A stretch of 64,000 nt of DNA from Adiantum capillus-veneris (lineage: Eukaryota; Streptophyta; Polypodiopsida; Polypodiales; Pteridaceae), in the NCBI GenBank assembly GCA_014529385.2, contig CM043967.1, forward strand, positions 80,736,278 through 80,800,277. Reading direction: 5' to 3'. Shown piece after piece: positions 32,162 through 44,014 of the stretch. A model generated the notes under the pieces. The model searched no databases. It saw only the letters and a list, made by a program, of their open reading frames with translations, and had not been told where the DNA came from. Position 1 is the stretch's first letter, and every line of letters begins with the position of its first letter. Made by a program: the position numbers and the translations under genes.

Positions 32162-34905
32162 TGCAAAATTTGCAAATCCCCATGGTTGCTGGCGTTTTAC
32201 AATGGACACTTGTGCATGACGCGCGCTCGAAGTACAAGGTTATGCGACAGGCAATTATCCCATGGTCACGAGTTGATGATTTCGTGCACGGCGAAGGTAA
32301 AATTGATGGCTATGATATTGTGTTCAAGAAGTACACTCACCATCATCATCCAACGGATGAAAAGAAGAGGTTGCTCAATGATGCATGGATTGAAAAGATT
32401 GTGTGAGTGCCAAATGATTATCGGTAACCTCCTAGTTTTTTCAATCATTACTAGGTGTTTTTTAGCATTGGTCTCACAATTCTAACTTGTAGGTTTTGGT
32501 GTGCTTATGGTCCGCACGACGAGCGACATGTTGCTACCCCTCATTCTAGCAATGCCCATGCTGCATCATTACCAAGTGAGGCTGGCATAAACAAGAAAAC
32601 TCGAAGGCGACGCAATAAAAGCCTCTTCAAGAGAGGATGTCAGTGCCATTTCAATATTAGCCGCTTGGCACGTGATCAAAGCCTTGGGTTGATCTCATAT
32701 GTCCATCCCTATCATACTGATAAGGATGATTTGGTTTGTCATGGTGAGGGTTCTCAAATCTTGTTCTCTGCGTGGGTGTCGAAGGAAAAGAAATTATGGG
32801 TGTATAATCTACTCCGGCGAGGGTTGACTCCTCAACAGGTATTGGATGGACATATTAAAGCATTGCACAATCAACTCACTATGGATCCCCTCCATTCTAC
32901 CACGAGAGATGATTTTCTCTCCATACGTGACATTCTCAACATATCACGAAAGATAGCGGCTGGGACAATTCAACTGCATGAGGACGATGCCGAGAGCACG
33001 AGGCGGTGGTGTCTTGAGAATGAGGCTATTGTTTTCATCTACCAAGAGCAAGACCTCACACATAGCAAGGATTTCATTCTTGGCATTCAATTGGCATGGC
33101 AAAGGGAGATGTGCAAAATGTATGGTGATAACAACCTTATCGCGATGGATGCTACATTCGGAACAAACAAATACAAGGTATGTACATCAATCCTCGACTT
33201 GCATGTCCTTTAATTGCTAGCATAATCAAATGTGCCTCATTGTCGTTTATAGTTTCACTTGTATACTATCTTGGTGTTCGATGCCCATCGCAATGGCGTG
33301 CCCGTAGCTTGGGTATTGACTTCAAGTGCCACGATGGAGGTGACTTGTTTATGGCTGTCACAATTTAGAGATTCTATGCTTGATTACCATAAATGTTGGG
33401 AACCTTCTGCTTTCATGGTGGATGATGCAGAGACATAAATTTCTGCAATTAGGTATTACGTCTCCTTCTACCATGTAGATATATACATGTTGCTCATTGT
33501 TCTTTGATTGCTCATTGCTTTCAATGTGAGTACAGGCATGTCTTCAATGTGCCTATCTACTTGTGCTTGTGGCATGTGCGGCGATGTTGGCTCAAGCATC
33601 TTGTTAGAAAGGTACGGGGTTGGCCAACAAGGGCTTCCATGTTCCATAGCCTTGGAGTGATCATGCACATGCAAGGACCTTCAAGCACGTCTGAGGTGGA
33701 AACACGAGAACGCATTCAAGGCATGCTAGCCTCCTTCTTCCTTGAATACCATGGGGAGGAGGCCTTCGTTGAGTACTTCAAAACATATTGGCTCTCAAAA
33801 ATTGGTATGTATGGTGGAACACTTTCTTGGTGAAAATGCTTTATTTGCCGTTCTTGGCTTGACAATATATGTGCTTTTGTTTGTAGACATGTGGGTGCGT
33901 GCAGCCAGGACACTCCCACATTAAGGACAAGAGACAAATGGGGCCATTGAAGCCTACCATGGTGTGTTGAAGTCAAAATTTCTTGGGAGCTCGAGGAAGA
34001 TGGCTGGCCGTAGAGTTGACTGGCTGCTACACAAATTAACCTCTGCGGCTCTTCCTTTCTATGGGTACGTTCAAATGATGAAAGATCAAGGTTTTCTTCG
34101 TAACAATGCCATTGAGAATCTTGTGGAAAATTCCTTTGAGAGGGCAATCAAAATTCCCGATGAGCATGTATCTATGATTGTTGGGGAGAATGGCAGGCAT
34201 GCACTAGTGCAAAGTGCATCAAACCCCAAGATTGTGCTCACTGTATACAACCCCGAGAGCATATGGGCATGTTGCACATGCGCTTGGTCAGAAGTGGGAA
34301 ACATTTGCAAACACCAAATAAAGGTCATGCTTGTATCAGGTGTGTCTTCTTCCTCTTTAAAGGATATGTGCTTGAAGATGTATGGAAGACACGTAGAAGA
34401 TCTCCATGGTAGGCTAGCACTCTCTATCAAATCACATGACGAAGAGGGTGCCCCAGAAAATGTGCAGCACATTGGATTTTACAATGAGGGAACAAATTTG
34501 GAAGAGGAGCAGCCTAATGTTGACACAAGGAAGGGATTGAAGATTCTCTTTCAGAAGCTTGTATCATTAGTGTGTGATGACAATGACTTGATAGATGAAG
34601 CTTCTTCTATGATGATGATGAGCATTGGACAACTAAACACACTAAAAGCACGAAAAGAGGATGCCTATCAACAAACAACAGGTTTTGTTGCCACCGAAGA
34701 TGCTTTTGGTAATACTTTGAAGAGAGCACAACCTTTTATAGAGAAGAGGGTTGGGAGAAGGAGAGTATCACAAATCAACAAAGAAGCGATAGTCACCCCA
34801 TTCACATCATCGGCAAGGAAAAGGAGGCAGACCATGCAACAGAAGCTAGATGATCGCGCGGAGAAAGAAGAGAGAACACCTTACTCATTGGATGTAGACA
34901 CTTAA
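32161..34905 (+). pseudogene. MULE transposase, five exons, two internal stops
   Basis: Cuts and joins transposon ends. Exons inferred from GT-AG sites whose phases all agree: 32161-32402, 32493-33177, 33253-33452, 33536-33804, 33887-34905; about 804 codons. An N-terminal zinc region of FAR1/WRKY-GCM1 type (GCQCHFNISRL, HPYHTDKDDLVCH) precedes the DDE core: MDATFGTNKYK (Asp, exon 2), FDAHRNGVPVAW and FMVDDAE (exon 3), LCLWHVRRCW (exon 4), NGAIEAYHGVLK (Glu, exon 5). A SWIM zinc finger follows (CTCAWSEVGNICKH). In-frame TAA at 33436-33438 and 33922-33924 make this copy inactive. A (CT/CA)n tract immediately precedes the start. Confidence 0.92.
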
Positions 34906-34985
34906 GTACTCATTAATAACAACATGTTATTTCCTTACTTTAATTTCTTAATCTCGTAGTCTCTCAGCTCATGATTCTGTTGTCT

Positions 34986-35201
<216 letters not shown>

Positions 35202-35322
35202 AATGTTCTATTGAGGGAGACAAACACTTGCATTAAGTGTGCTAATGTGAGTAGAGAAGGATCTCCCTAAATATTGTGTTGGCGTGTGATCAGTTAATGG
35301 TATGTGATTTACAACTTTTTTT

Positions 35323-35352
35323 GGGGGGGGGGGGGGGGGGGGGGGGCTTGCA

Positions 35353-35446
<94 letters not shown>
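35323..35446. repeat. G24 run with (GT)n(GA)n microsatellite
   Basis: 24 consecutive G at 35323-35346, then GT 35357-35385 and GA 35386-35446. The block preceding it resembles the two earlier compound repeats, suggesting local duplication. Confidence 0.95.
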
Positions 35447-35448
<2 letters not shown>

Positions 35449-35579
35449 TACAAAGGAAGAGTGTAGAGAGAGCGTTTTAGAGACAAAAATGAAGACACCC
35501 CAAAAAAACATCATTGGCATCAAGCTTGAACACTAATGTAAAAGACCTCAAAGTTTGGCCGAAAGAGGGATGGATTACA

Positions 35580-36175
35580 TTAACAACATTGTGATACAAC
35601 CAACATTTCAAACAAAAGTGATTCTAAACCAAATATTACAATAGGGGACTCAAAAATGAAAAGGAATGCAAGAGTTTGCAATGCCCTTGGTCCTCTTCGC
35701 CGTTCAGAACGCCTTGGGATAGAAGGGGCACCATTGTCATTGCTCTTTTGCGCTTTAAGACGAGTAGAACGTCTAAGAGTGTACGGGTCGACAAAGGAGT
35801 GTTTATGACTTCCTTGACAACACATTTCCAAAATGTCGCTTGATGTGGTGTCCTACAAAACAAAAGCATGATATCAAAGAAGAGTAAATTTAGTGTCAAG
35901 CTATACAAATTAATTAACTGCATTCAAATGATTACCTTTCTTGTAGCTTCCTCATTAGCTTTAGGCACATCGATCTTTTTGTCGTTTACGAGCATCGACT
36001 TAGTCATCCCCAGTTCTTCATGCACAATGTATGACTTGTCAGGGGTTGGCGTACAAAGATTAATGGGTTGATCATGGCTTCCGAAAGCAGGTGGTGTACA
36101 CAAATCGATGGGTGTCTTGCAATAACCTATCATGGCCACCTTGCCGTTGCGACGACACAAGCCGTATCGAGACAT
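35580..36175 (-). CDS. Second MULE gene: two-exon protein of unknown function (170 aa)
   Basis: Not recognised. Exon 1 is 36175-35936 (80 codons from ATG), intron 35935-35853 (83 bp, donor AAG/GTAATC, acceptor TTTTGTTTTGTAG/GAC), exon 2 35852-35580 (90 codons and stop); the phase is exact. Exon 1 has two PI(D/N)LCTP motifs, in KTPIDLCTPPAF and QPINLCTPTPDK. Exon 2 is basic (YTLRRSTRLKAQKSN, RRSERRRGPR), possibly nucleic-acid binding or nuclear targeting. A second in-frame ATG at 36268 would add an Arg-Glu repeat from the adjoining (CT)n tract. It converges on the transposase gene, as in Mutator elements with two genes, but I see no similarity to a known MURB. The splice model is inferred. Confidence 0.55.
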
Positions 36176-36212
36176 ACTTGACTGGTAAAATTCAACATGA
36201 AAGTTTAGTTGC

Positions 36213-36215
<3 letters not shown>

Positions 36216-36259
<44 letters not shown>
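36216..36259. repeat. (CT)n microsatellite
   Basis: CT run just upstream of the second MULE gene; on the - strand it reads GA. Confidence 0.96.
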
Positions 36260-36260
<1 letters not shown>

Positions 36261-36339
36261 ACCTTCATTAAAAGGTGTCCGGCTCAGCCATACAAGTGCT
36301 GCACACACGCAGAGATAGAGAGGGCTGATAGAGAGCAAG

Positions 36340-36341
<2 letters not shown>

Positions 36342-36407
<66 letters not shown>
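36342..36407. repeat. (GA)n microsatellite
   Basis: Uninterrupted GA run between the second MULE gene and the LINE. Confidence 0.96.
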
Positions 36408-36409
<2 letters not shown>

Positions 36410-36521
36410 CTCACCAAACTGCAGGTCTCCTGGGGGCGTGGTGAGCTCGGCTAGCTAAGCTTGCCCTGGAGAGTTAACGAGTTGCATCACAGCAATGAGA
36501 GAAGCAATGCAGGGAGAGAGC

Positions 36522-36643
<122 letters not shown>

Positions 36644-36874
36644 AACGTCTATAAAGAGGCCGAAATCGGCCTATGAGACAAATCAAAGTACATGAGGTGG
36701 GTGTCCTCTGTGTATCCAGAAAGGATAAAAGGGTACAAAAGTAAAAGTAAACTATCCTGTGTAATGTCTGGGGAGAGGTGATACAAAGAGGGTGGGGGTG
36801 GACCTCCAAAAACTGGGGGAGAGATGCAATCCTATACGGTGGGGTAAATACAATCATGAGATGCTATCCTATCT

Positions 36875-39800
36875 CTACTTCCATCCAGTCCCATAATTAG
36901 GGTGTAATACATGATGCATGGATGGGTAGGGTGCGGACAATCCGCGTAAGATGGCGGCTGGATCTGCAAAAGCCCGAGTACGTCGCTCCTCCAAGGATCT
37001 GTAGTAGTGCTCCTGGATCTCCTGGATCTCTCTCTGTTGTAGGCGGGGTGCCCTACGTCCATGTGTGCGTGGGCGTCTGCGAGCTCGGACCTCCTCAGCC
37101 TGCTGTAGAGTCACTCCTCTCTGGGTGGTCGAAAGTGATGGTGCTGCTATGGTCCTCTGGAAAAAGTCCGTGAGCTGCGTCTAGCGCTCGTCTCTCATCC
37201 CTAGTGCTGCCTGGAGGAGGGAGTCCCGATGTTGCTGTGCCTCTATGAGGAAGCGGCCGAGCTGTCGCTGGTCTTTGGACTCAAAGATCTGATGTAGAGT
37301 GGGCTGATCTGCAAACAAGGTCAGATATCTGCCTCTAATCTCCTCATATGCTCTACATCTGCATACGTAATGCTCCTCGCTCTCAACCTCTGCTGTGCAA
37401 AGTCTGCATATCCTCTCTGCTCTGGGGACATGTGCCGCTCTCCCTGCCTCAATCTCTACTGGTGTGATGATACTTTGAGCTGTCTGATGGCGACCCGTGC
37501 TCTATGTGGCATATAGACATCCATGTATCTCGGTCTCTGGATGAAACCATTTGCTACAATAGTGAGGAAGTGGTCTCTGTAGTACTGCCTCTTCGTGGGA
37601 AGAGGCTCTCTGGGTGTGATCCATGTCTCCCTGATGTATAGCTGCCAGAGATCCTGTCTGAGAACTCGATTCCTCTCGATGTGTGAGAGGCGTATGTGAG
37701 GGGAGTCGGGATCATACTGAAAAGGGGGCAGATCCGTGATGTCCAAGCCATGGGATGTAAACCACTCTATGACCTGTGAGTACCATGCCCTCGTGTCCCC
37801 CTCTTGATGGAGCTGTATCGATGCCTCAAAAGCTCTGCGGGTGAGTCTGTCTGGTAGGAGCTCTCGCATGCGCTGTATGAAACAAACTGTCTGAAAGAGA
37901 GCCTCTACTAGCATCGATGGGGTAGCTAGCTCTGCTCTGATGATATCATGTGGTACTGAGGGTTTGCTGTAGAGAAAACGGGAGATCATGATGATCTGTG
38001 GGTGCTCTATCTGTGTCCATAGGGATGCGGATAGCCCTGGAGCCTATACAGCGGCTGCATACATCATGGCAAGTGTGACTAGAGTGTCAAAAAGCCACCC
38101 CTTGGTGCGGGGCTCCTGGAAGTGGGCCTGATGGCATCTGCGCTCCAAGGTGGCCAGTGCTGCATATCCTCGTGTAAGCCGGTCTTGGGCTGCCTGTGCC
38201 ATGGAAAATCTACCAGTGGTGCCAGTGAAAGTCACCCCCAGGTATACATATGAATCAACCACATCGACCTGTCCGCCTGCTGCTGTGAGTACTGCTCGGC
38301 TCCGCACTATCCTGGAGGTGTGAAAGATCATGACCTTGGTCTTGCCAAGGTTCACTGTGAGCCCTCGATGTGTGCAGAAATCATCCAAGGCTCGTAGGTG
38401 GCTCTGTAGTCCCTCCTGTGTCTCAGAAACTAGGATGATATCATCAGCATAAAGCATAATATGTACTGGTATACCTTCCAAGTCTGATCCCGCCCCTCCT
38501 GCGCGTAGAATGTAATCTGATATCTCGTCGATGTAGAGACCAAATAGAGTCGGGGAGAGGGGACATCCTTGCTTCACACCAATAGTGCTAGCAATGGAAT
38601 CCGATAGTCCACCTGGGCAGTGCACTCTACCAGAGACCTGTGCGTATAAAGAATGAATGGCCCATATCATCTCAGATGGTATCTGTAGCTCCTGAAGGCG
38701 CTGGAAGAGTCTCTCTCTAGGGATAGTGTCAAAGGCCTTGCGGAAATCCACAAAGCAACAGTAGAGTCTCCTCTTCCGTGCTTTCGCTCCATTGATCAGG
38801 CAGCGAAGCACGAAAATGTGGTCGATAGTCGAGAAAGTGCGTCGAAAGCCTCCCTGTCCTGACGCTCGTATCCCTGATGCCTTTGCATGCGGGCTAAGCT
38901 CTGCCTCAAGAACAACCCCATATAGTTTGGCTAGTGTGTGGCCAATCATGAGAATCCTGTAGTTCCCTGGATCCAGGGTGTCGCCAGACTTGTGGATAGG
39001 CACGATGGTGTGCATAGTCCACTCCTCTGGTAGTCCCTCAACCAAGGCACGGTTGAAGAGACCTGCTATTAAGGGGGAAAGAGTGTCTGCTGCATATATC
39101 AAGTGCTCACTCTGTAGTCCAGTGTGATCTGCTGATCGGCCATGCTGAAGGCGTCGGATGGCCCTCTCCACCATGCTAGATGTGAAGAAAGTCGAGGTGG
39201 TAGGTTGAGGATCAGATGGCTCTGGGATCAGTGGCTGCCGAGGTATTTGGTACAAGCGCTCGGCATAATCATGCCAAATCTGGGGGTCCTCCAGGGGGGT
39301 GGTGGGGCGTGGCTCTCTCAGAATCTTCCATGCTGTGGCGCAGTCTGTACTCATAAGAAGGTGGTATAGCTCAAGCTTCTGTGCTTCCTCGAAGGCCCGC
39401 CGTTTACGGCGTGTGATGGCCTTCATCTGTCGTTTGACCTCGCTCTCAGTAATCTCCTCTAAGGCTCGTCGAGCCCGTAGCTGTCTGTATAGATCTCTGC
39501 ACTCCCCGTCGTACCAGCGATTTTGGGGCATCTTCCCAGAGGGGGGGGTTCGGCCACTGTGGGTAGTGTGTGGAAAGCAGTTGAGGGCTGAGGTGTGTAG
39601 AACTGCTGAGAGCTGGCTAGTGAGTGTAGAGAGTGGTGTGTCTGGGTCGAGAGTGTAGATCCCCTCATATACATGTGATGAGTAAACGTGGGCTAGCTCA
39701 TGTGTGAAGTGTATAGTGGTGTATGGTGTGGATGTAGGTGGTGTATGTGAGATGGGTGAGCCAGTGAGAGAGAGGGGAAAATATGCGTGGTCAGCCTCAA

Positions 39801-40594
39801 TAGGCAGTGGTGGGATGGTGAAGGATGTGAGTAGGTGGGCTGTCTCTCTGAAGCCAATGATGTAGTCCACTGTACTACCTTCGCTGGCTACTGATGGCGG
39901 TATACAAGTCAGGCCGCCAGATGATGGCCATTGCGCCATCCCGTTATAGATAACGAGACGGTGCTGTGATCCCAAGCGAAGTAGGTGCCTCCCATATGGT
40001 GTGGGTGTGGTGGTATCACTAGAGATCCTCTCTGCCCCTGTGTCCTCCATAGTGGAGAGTAGCTCTGGGTCGTTGAAGTCGTAAATATCACACTGTCTAC
40101 TCTGTGTCCTGGCATTGAAATCCCTCGTGAGGAAGACTTCACCCAGTCTAGAGTACTCCATGATCTCGTCCCTAAGACATGCATATGGTGAGTGTGTATC
40201 ATCCTCCTCCTCTCCTCCGTGTGTGTGTACTTCCTCTGTCTCCCCTCCACCTGTCTGTGCAAACAAAGTAGCATACGACGATGTAGAGGATGTGCTCCTC
40301 AGATAGCTCAATCCGTATCCACATGTAGCGTGCCTCTGAATCGCGTGCTACTATCTGTATCCTGCTATGAAGTGAGCGGCGGTAGAGGACTGCTACTCCG
40401 CTAGATCCTCTAGAAGTGTTGTGCCGTGTACACTTCCTGTGTGTAGACTCCCATTGGTAATCCTGTACTCGGGGTAGGCCTCTCTCTGAACTCTCGTGTG
40501 TCTCTGTGAGGAGAACGATGTCTCTACCATGCATCACCTCTTCCAGTCTCCCAGGATGTGTCCACAAAGAGCCATTGCAGTTCCAAACTGCCAT
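36875..40594 (-). pseudogene. LINE ORF2: endonuclease and reverse transcriptase
   Basis: Endonuclease starts at 40594 (MAVWNCNGSLWTHPGR, VLLTETH). It shifts frame near 40270, then shows TRDFNART, GSTVDYIIGF and ADHAYFPLSL. RT follows in one long frame (40311-38044): NYRILMIGHTLAKLYG, YCCFVDFRKAFDTI, GVKQGCPLSPTLFGLYID, and catalytic YADD (HIMLYADDIILVS). After stops near 38044, the C-terminal part continues from 37989 and then near 37440 in other frames, with a zinc motif ICRLCTAEVESEEHYVCRC. Another stop lies near 37181. It nicks target DNA and copies the LINE RNA into it. At least two frameshifts and a stop make it inactive. Confidence 0.92.
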
Positions 40595-40633
40595 GTCTAT
40601 CTCCTCGTATAGTGTCTCATAGGCTGCGAGTCC

Positions 40634-41548
40634 CTATGCTACGGCTTTGCCATCAATGATGACGGGACCGTGGCGATAGGAGGCCCGTTTTCCTTCTTTA
40701 CGCGCTTGTTGTATCCGAGGCATGCATGCTCTTCTATGCTCTACTTGCATCCTTGTGAGGTCATCATCTAGGTAGATGGGGGGGCCCGTGAGACCTTGTA
40801 AAATTACCCTCTTTCGAATGAAAAGGGTCCGTGCTTCCTCCGATGAAAATTGGAGGATAAGAGGCCTCTTCTTGATGGGGTCTTTGCCGGCTCGCCAAGC
40901 TTTGGTGAAGGGGGTTGATTCCTCTATTTTGTATCCAAGAGTGGTACATAAAGTCTTGCCATCTTTCTCGGGGATGGAGTCCTTCACTTCTTCAATGCCG
41001 GTGACTCGTATGTTGAGGCGACGGGCATGGCACATTTTTTCCTCTTCGAGTGTGGTGTGTACAAGGAGAGCTTCTTCCTTGTGTGCATCCTCTTTTGCTT
41101 CTTTCTTGATGTTCTTCTTGACAACTTCTACCCATCCCTCTTTCGTTGCGAGAGTGTCTTCCAAGCGTTCGGTGAGGGCTTTAGTGAGCTCCTCTTTGAT
41201 GGCCCATTTGGTTTCATTATTGATTTCCCCTTCTTTGGGGGTGAGGGAAGCGATGGAGGCCTTGAGGATGGCCATTTGTTCTTGCATTTCCTCCTCCTCC
41301 TTGTTCCATTCCTCTTGGGTTCCTTTCCACTTGTCGGTCTCCTTCTTGTGCTCTTGTTCTTTAGTCTCTTTCTCCTTGGTCCATTCTTCTTTTTCCTTAT
41401 GCAAGGCTTCCACCTCTTTCTCAAGCTTGGAGAGGCGGTTGATGATAGTGTTGATGGTGGAGTCCACCAACTTCTTGTTCTCTTTGATTGTGGTGTGGAG
41501 TTTGTCGTCCATCTTGGCCATTTCTTCTTTGGTCACTCCTTTCACCAT
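40634..41548 (-). CDS. LINE ORF1 protein (304 aa), intact
   Basis: L1-type ORF1 RNA-binding protein. The first ATG in the coding run is 41548 (MVKGVTKEEMAKMDDK). A long Lys/Glu coiled coil (LSKLEKEVEALHKEKEEW) is followed by an RRM-like domain (RRLNIRVTGIEEVKDSIPEK, RPLILQFSSEEARTLFIRKR) and a basic C-terminal domain (YLDDDLTRMQVEHRRACM, ending IIDGKAVA). The order coiled coil, RRM, C-terminal domain matches L1 ORF1p. It ends 39 bp before the ORF2 start. The open frame extends to 41584 without a better ATG. Confidence 0.85.
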   Translation of the reverse strand: MVKGVTKEEMAKMDDKLHTTIKENKKLVDSTINTIINRLSKLEKEVEALHKEKEEWTKEKETKEQEHKKETDKWKGTQEEWNKEEEEMQEQMAILKASIASLTPKEGEINNETKWAIKEELTKALTERLEDTLATKEGWVEVVKKNIKKEAKEDAHKEEALLVHTTLEEEKMCHARRLNIRVTGIEEVKDSIPEKDGKTLCTTLGYKIEESTPFTKAWRAGKDPIKKRPLILQFSSEEARTLFIRKRVILQGLTGPPIYLDDDLTRMQVEHRRACMPRIQQARKEGKRASYRHGPVIIDGKAVA

Positions 41549-41855
41549 GTCGGGCCCGTCTCGGTGTCGGTTTGCACAAAGCACCTGTTCTGTACTTCTG
41601 AAAAAGTTGCAAGAATTGCAAAATTTCTGTGAAAAATTGCTGAAATTGTATTTTTGAAAACTTCTTTCTCACAGAATTCCTGTGTGTAATTCCTGTGCGT
41701 ATGGCTGGACCTGCATTCATGGAAAAGGGCTTGCGTGTAGGGCTTGACTTGTCCAAGCTTGGTGTGAGCAGTCAAAAATGCAACAGGTACTAAAAAATGA
41801 GCCCGCTGCTGACCAGGTAGGGGCCTGGGGAGGGTGGCGCTGGCGCGAGTTGGGG

Positions 41856-41873
41856 GGGGGGGGGGGGGGGGGA
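41856..41873. repeat. Poly(G) run
   Basis: About 17-18 consecutive G within a GC-rich stretch upstream of LINE ORF1 on the - strand. Confidence 0.9.
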
Positions 41874-42005
41874 GTGGCGCGAGCCTGTGGGCACCCAATT
41901 GGAGTGCGGGAGCCTGTAGGACAAGGGCGCAAGCTTGTGGGGGCAGTAGTGGCAAGCCCTCACCATAGCAGCAAGTGTCCGCCATCAGAACAGCAAGTGT
42001 CCGCC

Positions 42006-42007
<2 letters not shown>

Positions 42008-42076
<69 letters not shown>
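42008..42076. repeat. (GA)n microsatellite at the LINE 5' side
   Basis: Uninterrupted GA run. Just before it, AGCAAGTGTCCGCCAT occurs twice about 22 bp apart (41968-42007). Confidence 0.96.
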
Positions 42077-42078
<2 letters not shown>

Positions 42079-42257
42079 GGCGAGTTGGCCAGAGACAGAA
42101 AAAGTCAGAGGCGCCTAAGAGCCTTCACTGCAAGAGCGGCTCGCTGGCTCATGGGGTCCACGGCTGCTCGCGCTCGCCGTCACATGGAATCCATGGCTCG
42201 TCGCCGGCGGCTCATAGCTGGAGGGTATGTTGCCAGCGTGCATGTCGAATGCCACCG

Positions 42258-42313
42258 TGGAAAAGCAAGTCAAAGGCCACGTAGGACTAGCAAGCCGATA
42301 GTTAACCAAAGCC
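42258..42313 (-). repeat. MULE right terminal inverted repeat
   Basis: Reverse complement begins GGCTTTGGTTAACTATCGGC and matches the left end. The 9-bp duplication GACATTGAA follows at 42314-42322. Confidence 0.88.
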
Positions 42314-42322
42314 GACATTGAA

Positions 42323-43594
42323 AACATCTACCTTCTTTAGCATAAATCACTTGTTCTTCAGCCATGATGTATCCTCCTATAATTCCTTGTGAAGCTTTTT
42401 CATCAAGGGTTAGCTTAGGTTTTGCAGGTGCTTTAGCTTTATCCTTAGATTCATTGTTAGAGTTCTTTTCCGAGGAATTAGAGGAAGAAGGGCTAGAAGA
42501 ATTACCATTCTTACTGTTCTTACCATTATCTGTGTTCTGAGAATTCTGAGAGGTCCCTTGAGAAGACTTGTTCTCCTTAGGCTTTCCTTTATTGTGCTTC
42601 ATCTCTTGGGAGAGAGCGATTGCTACCGCCTTGTTGAGATCCGCGGGGTCAAAGACTTCGACATCAAACTTGATGTATTCGTCTAACCCAAGAGAAAAGC
42701 TTCTTTGCGCTCGTCATCCGATTTGCGTAATTGAGTGCCTAGCTGCAAAACACGGTTAGAAAAAGACATGACTGGCATACCATGTTGCTTGAGATTGCGC
42801 CAATACTCTTTCAATCGTGCGAGGTACTGAGGTGGCATAAACTGCGCCTTGAGCTTGTCTTGGAAATTAGCCCAACTAAAAGGGGGCGTGAAATCGTCGG
42901 CTGCCTCTAGGTGCGCGGCTAGCTGTGCCTCTTGCCATGCGTGGTACCAATTGATGGCATCACCGGCAAGGTACATAACTGCCATCAAAACTTTGCTATT
43001 TCCTGTTTTCTTAGTTGTTGCAAAATAAGCATCAAATTGATGCAACCAAGAATGAATCACCGTAGCATCCATCTTACCATCATACTTACTGAAAGTCAAC
43101 TTTTCGGTGACTGGGTTGTTGGAATCCGCATCGTGGCTTGCACCACTTAAGGAACTCCCACGATCTTTAGGTGGTTCGGTCTTCGAGGCTAGTACTTCGG
43201 AAATAAATTCTTGGGTTCGTAGCTCCCTTTGAGCTTCACGCTCGGCCTCCCTTTCTGCTTTTCGTTCATCGCGCTCGTGTTCGAAAGCAAGGCAATTTGC
43301 TTCTTGTTGTACCAGCGCAACTCGATTCGCTTCTAAAGTAAGGCGAGTCGCTTCTTGTTGTTGTAGTACGTTTCTTTCATTTCGTTCCATCGTAATGCGA
43401 GTTGTTTCTTGTTGTGCCAGCATCATGTCCATCATTGACTTGACCATCATCTCCATAGGAGTTAGCACGACTCGTGGTGTAGATGGCGAAGGGGGAGGGT
43501 TGGAAAAATCTCCTGGTGGGGAGAATCCTTCGTCGTCTCTCTCATGCTCATCACCTGTATGCGAAGTATCCATTCCGCTTCGGGTGACGACCAT
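42323..43594 (-). pseudogene. F1 gag, cut in its zinc knuckle by the MULE
   Basis: Starts at ATG 43594 (MVVTRSGMDTSHTGDEHERD). A Gln/Arg/Glu-rich coiled-coil region (MERNERNVLQQQEATRLTLE) is followed by the gag core (MDATVIHSWLHQFDAYFATT, YLAGDAINWYHAWQEAQLAA, FQDKLKAQFMPPQYLARLKE). A one-base loss near 42690 shifts the frame; a Ser/Asn-rich linker and the first half of the zinc knuckle (KEGRCFQC) follow. The other half is at 31545, beyond the MULE. Same family as the F2 gag at 52669. Confidence 0.92.
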
Positions 43595-44001
43595 GCACTA
43601 GGATCTTTGGTTCTTAAGTTCACGAGGAACTTGGTTCTTGAGGGTCTTGAGGTTCTTGAGGTTTCCTTTTGCTTGCAAATCGCGTTGCAGAAGGATCTTC
43701 TCTTCACCCGAGTTCTACACTTTTCTGCGAGCGCACCCCTTGGCGGCTTTGCGCTCACACCAAGGTTGCTTTTTCCCACCTCACGTCGATTGGCCAGCCG
43801 CTAAGTGCACGGTCCGCTCTCAATGAGTGAAAAGAGACACAAGGGGAGGCTGGACAAGCCCTTCTTTCTTGGGATTCCTGTCACTCCTCAACAAACACGA
43901 TTAGGAATCGACACGCCCAAGTAAACTTGGGTTCGTGCGACCGCAACAAGCAAAAAAAATTCTTGTGGTTCTTTCCTTGAGTAATGCAGAACACTTCCAA
44001 A
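43595..44001 (-). other. F1 5' leader
   Basis: Region between the primer site and gag ATG, colinear with F2 52201-52668. No gene. It probably holds packaging signals by position only. Confidence 0.6.
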
Positions 44002-44013
44002 GCTCTGATACCA
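44002..44013 (-). promoter_or_regulatory. F1 primer-binding site (tRNA-iMet)
   Basis: TGGTATCAGAGC on the - strand, one base from the LTR. Confidence 0.95.
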
Positions 44014-44014
44014 A

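Noticed and set aside
40776-41657. 293-codon + strand frame opposite LINE ORF1
   Set aside because: Ser/Phe/Leu-rich mirror of the Lys/Glu-rich coiled coil of ORF1; a shadow frame.
43544-43826. Host promoter or gene upstream of F1 gag
   Set aside because: The region is the leader of F1 between the primer site and the gag ATG and matches the F2 leader.
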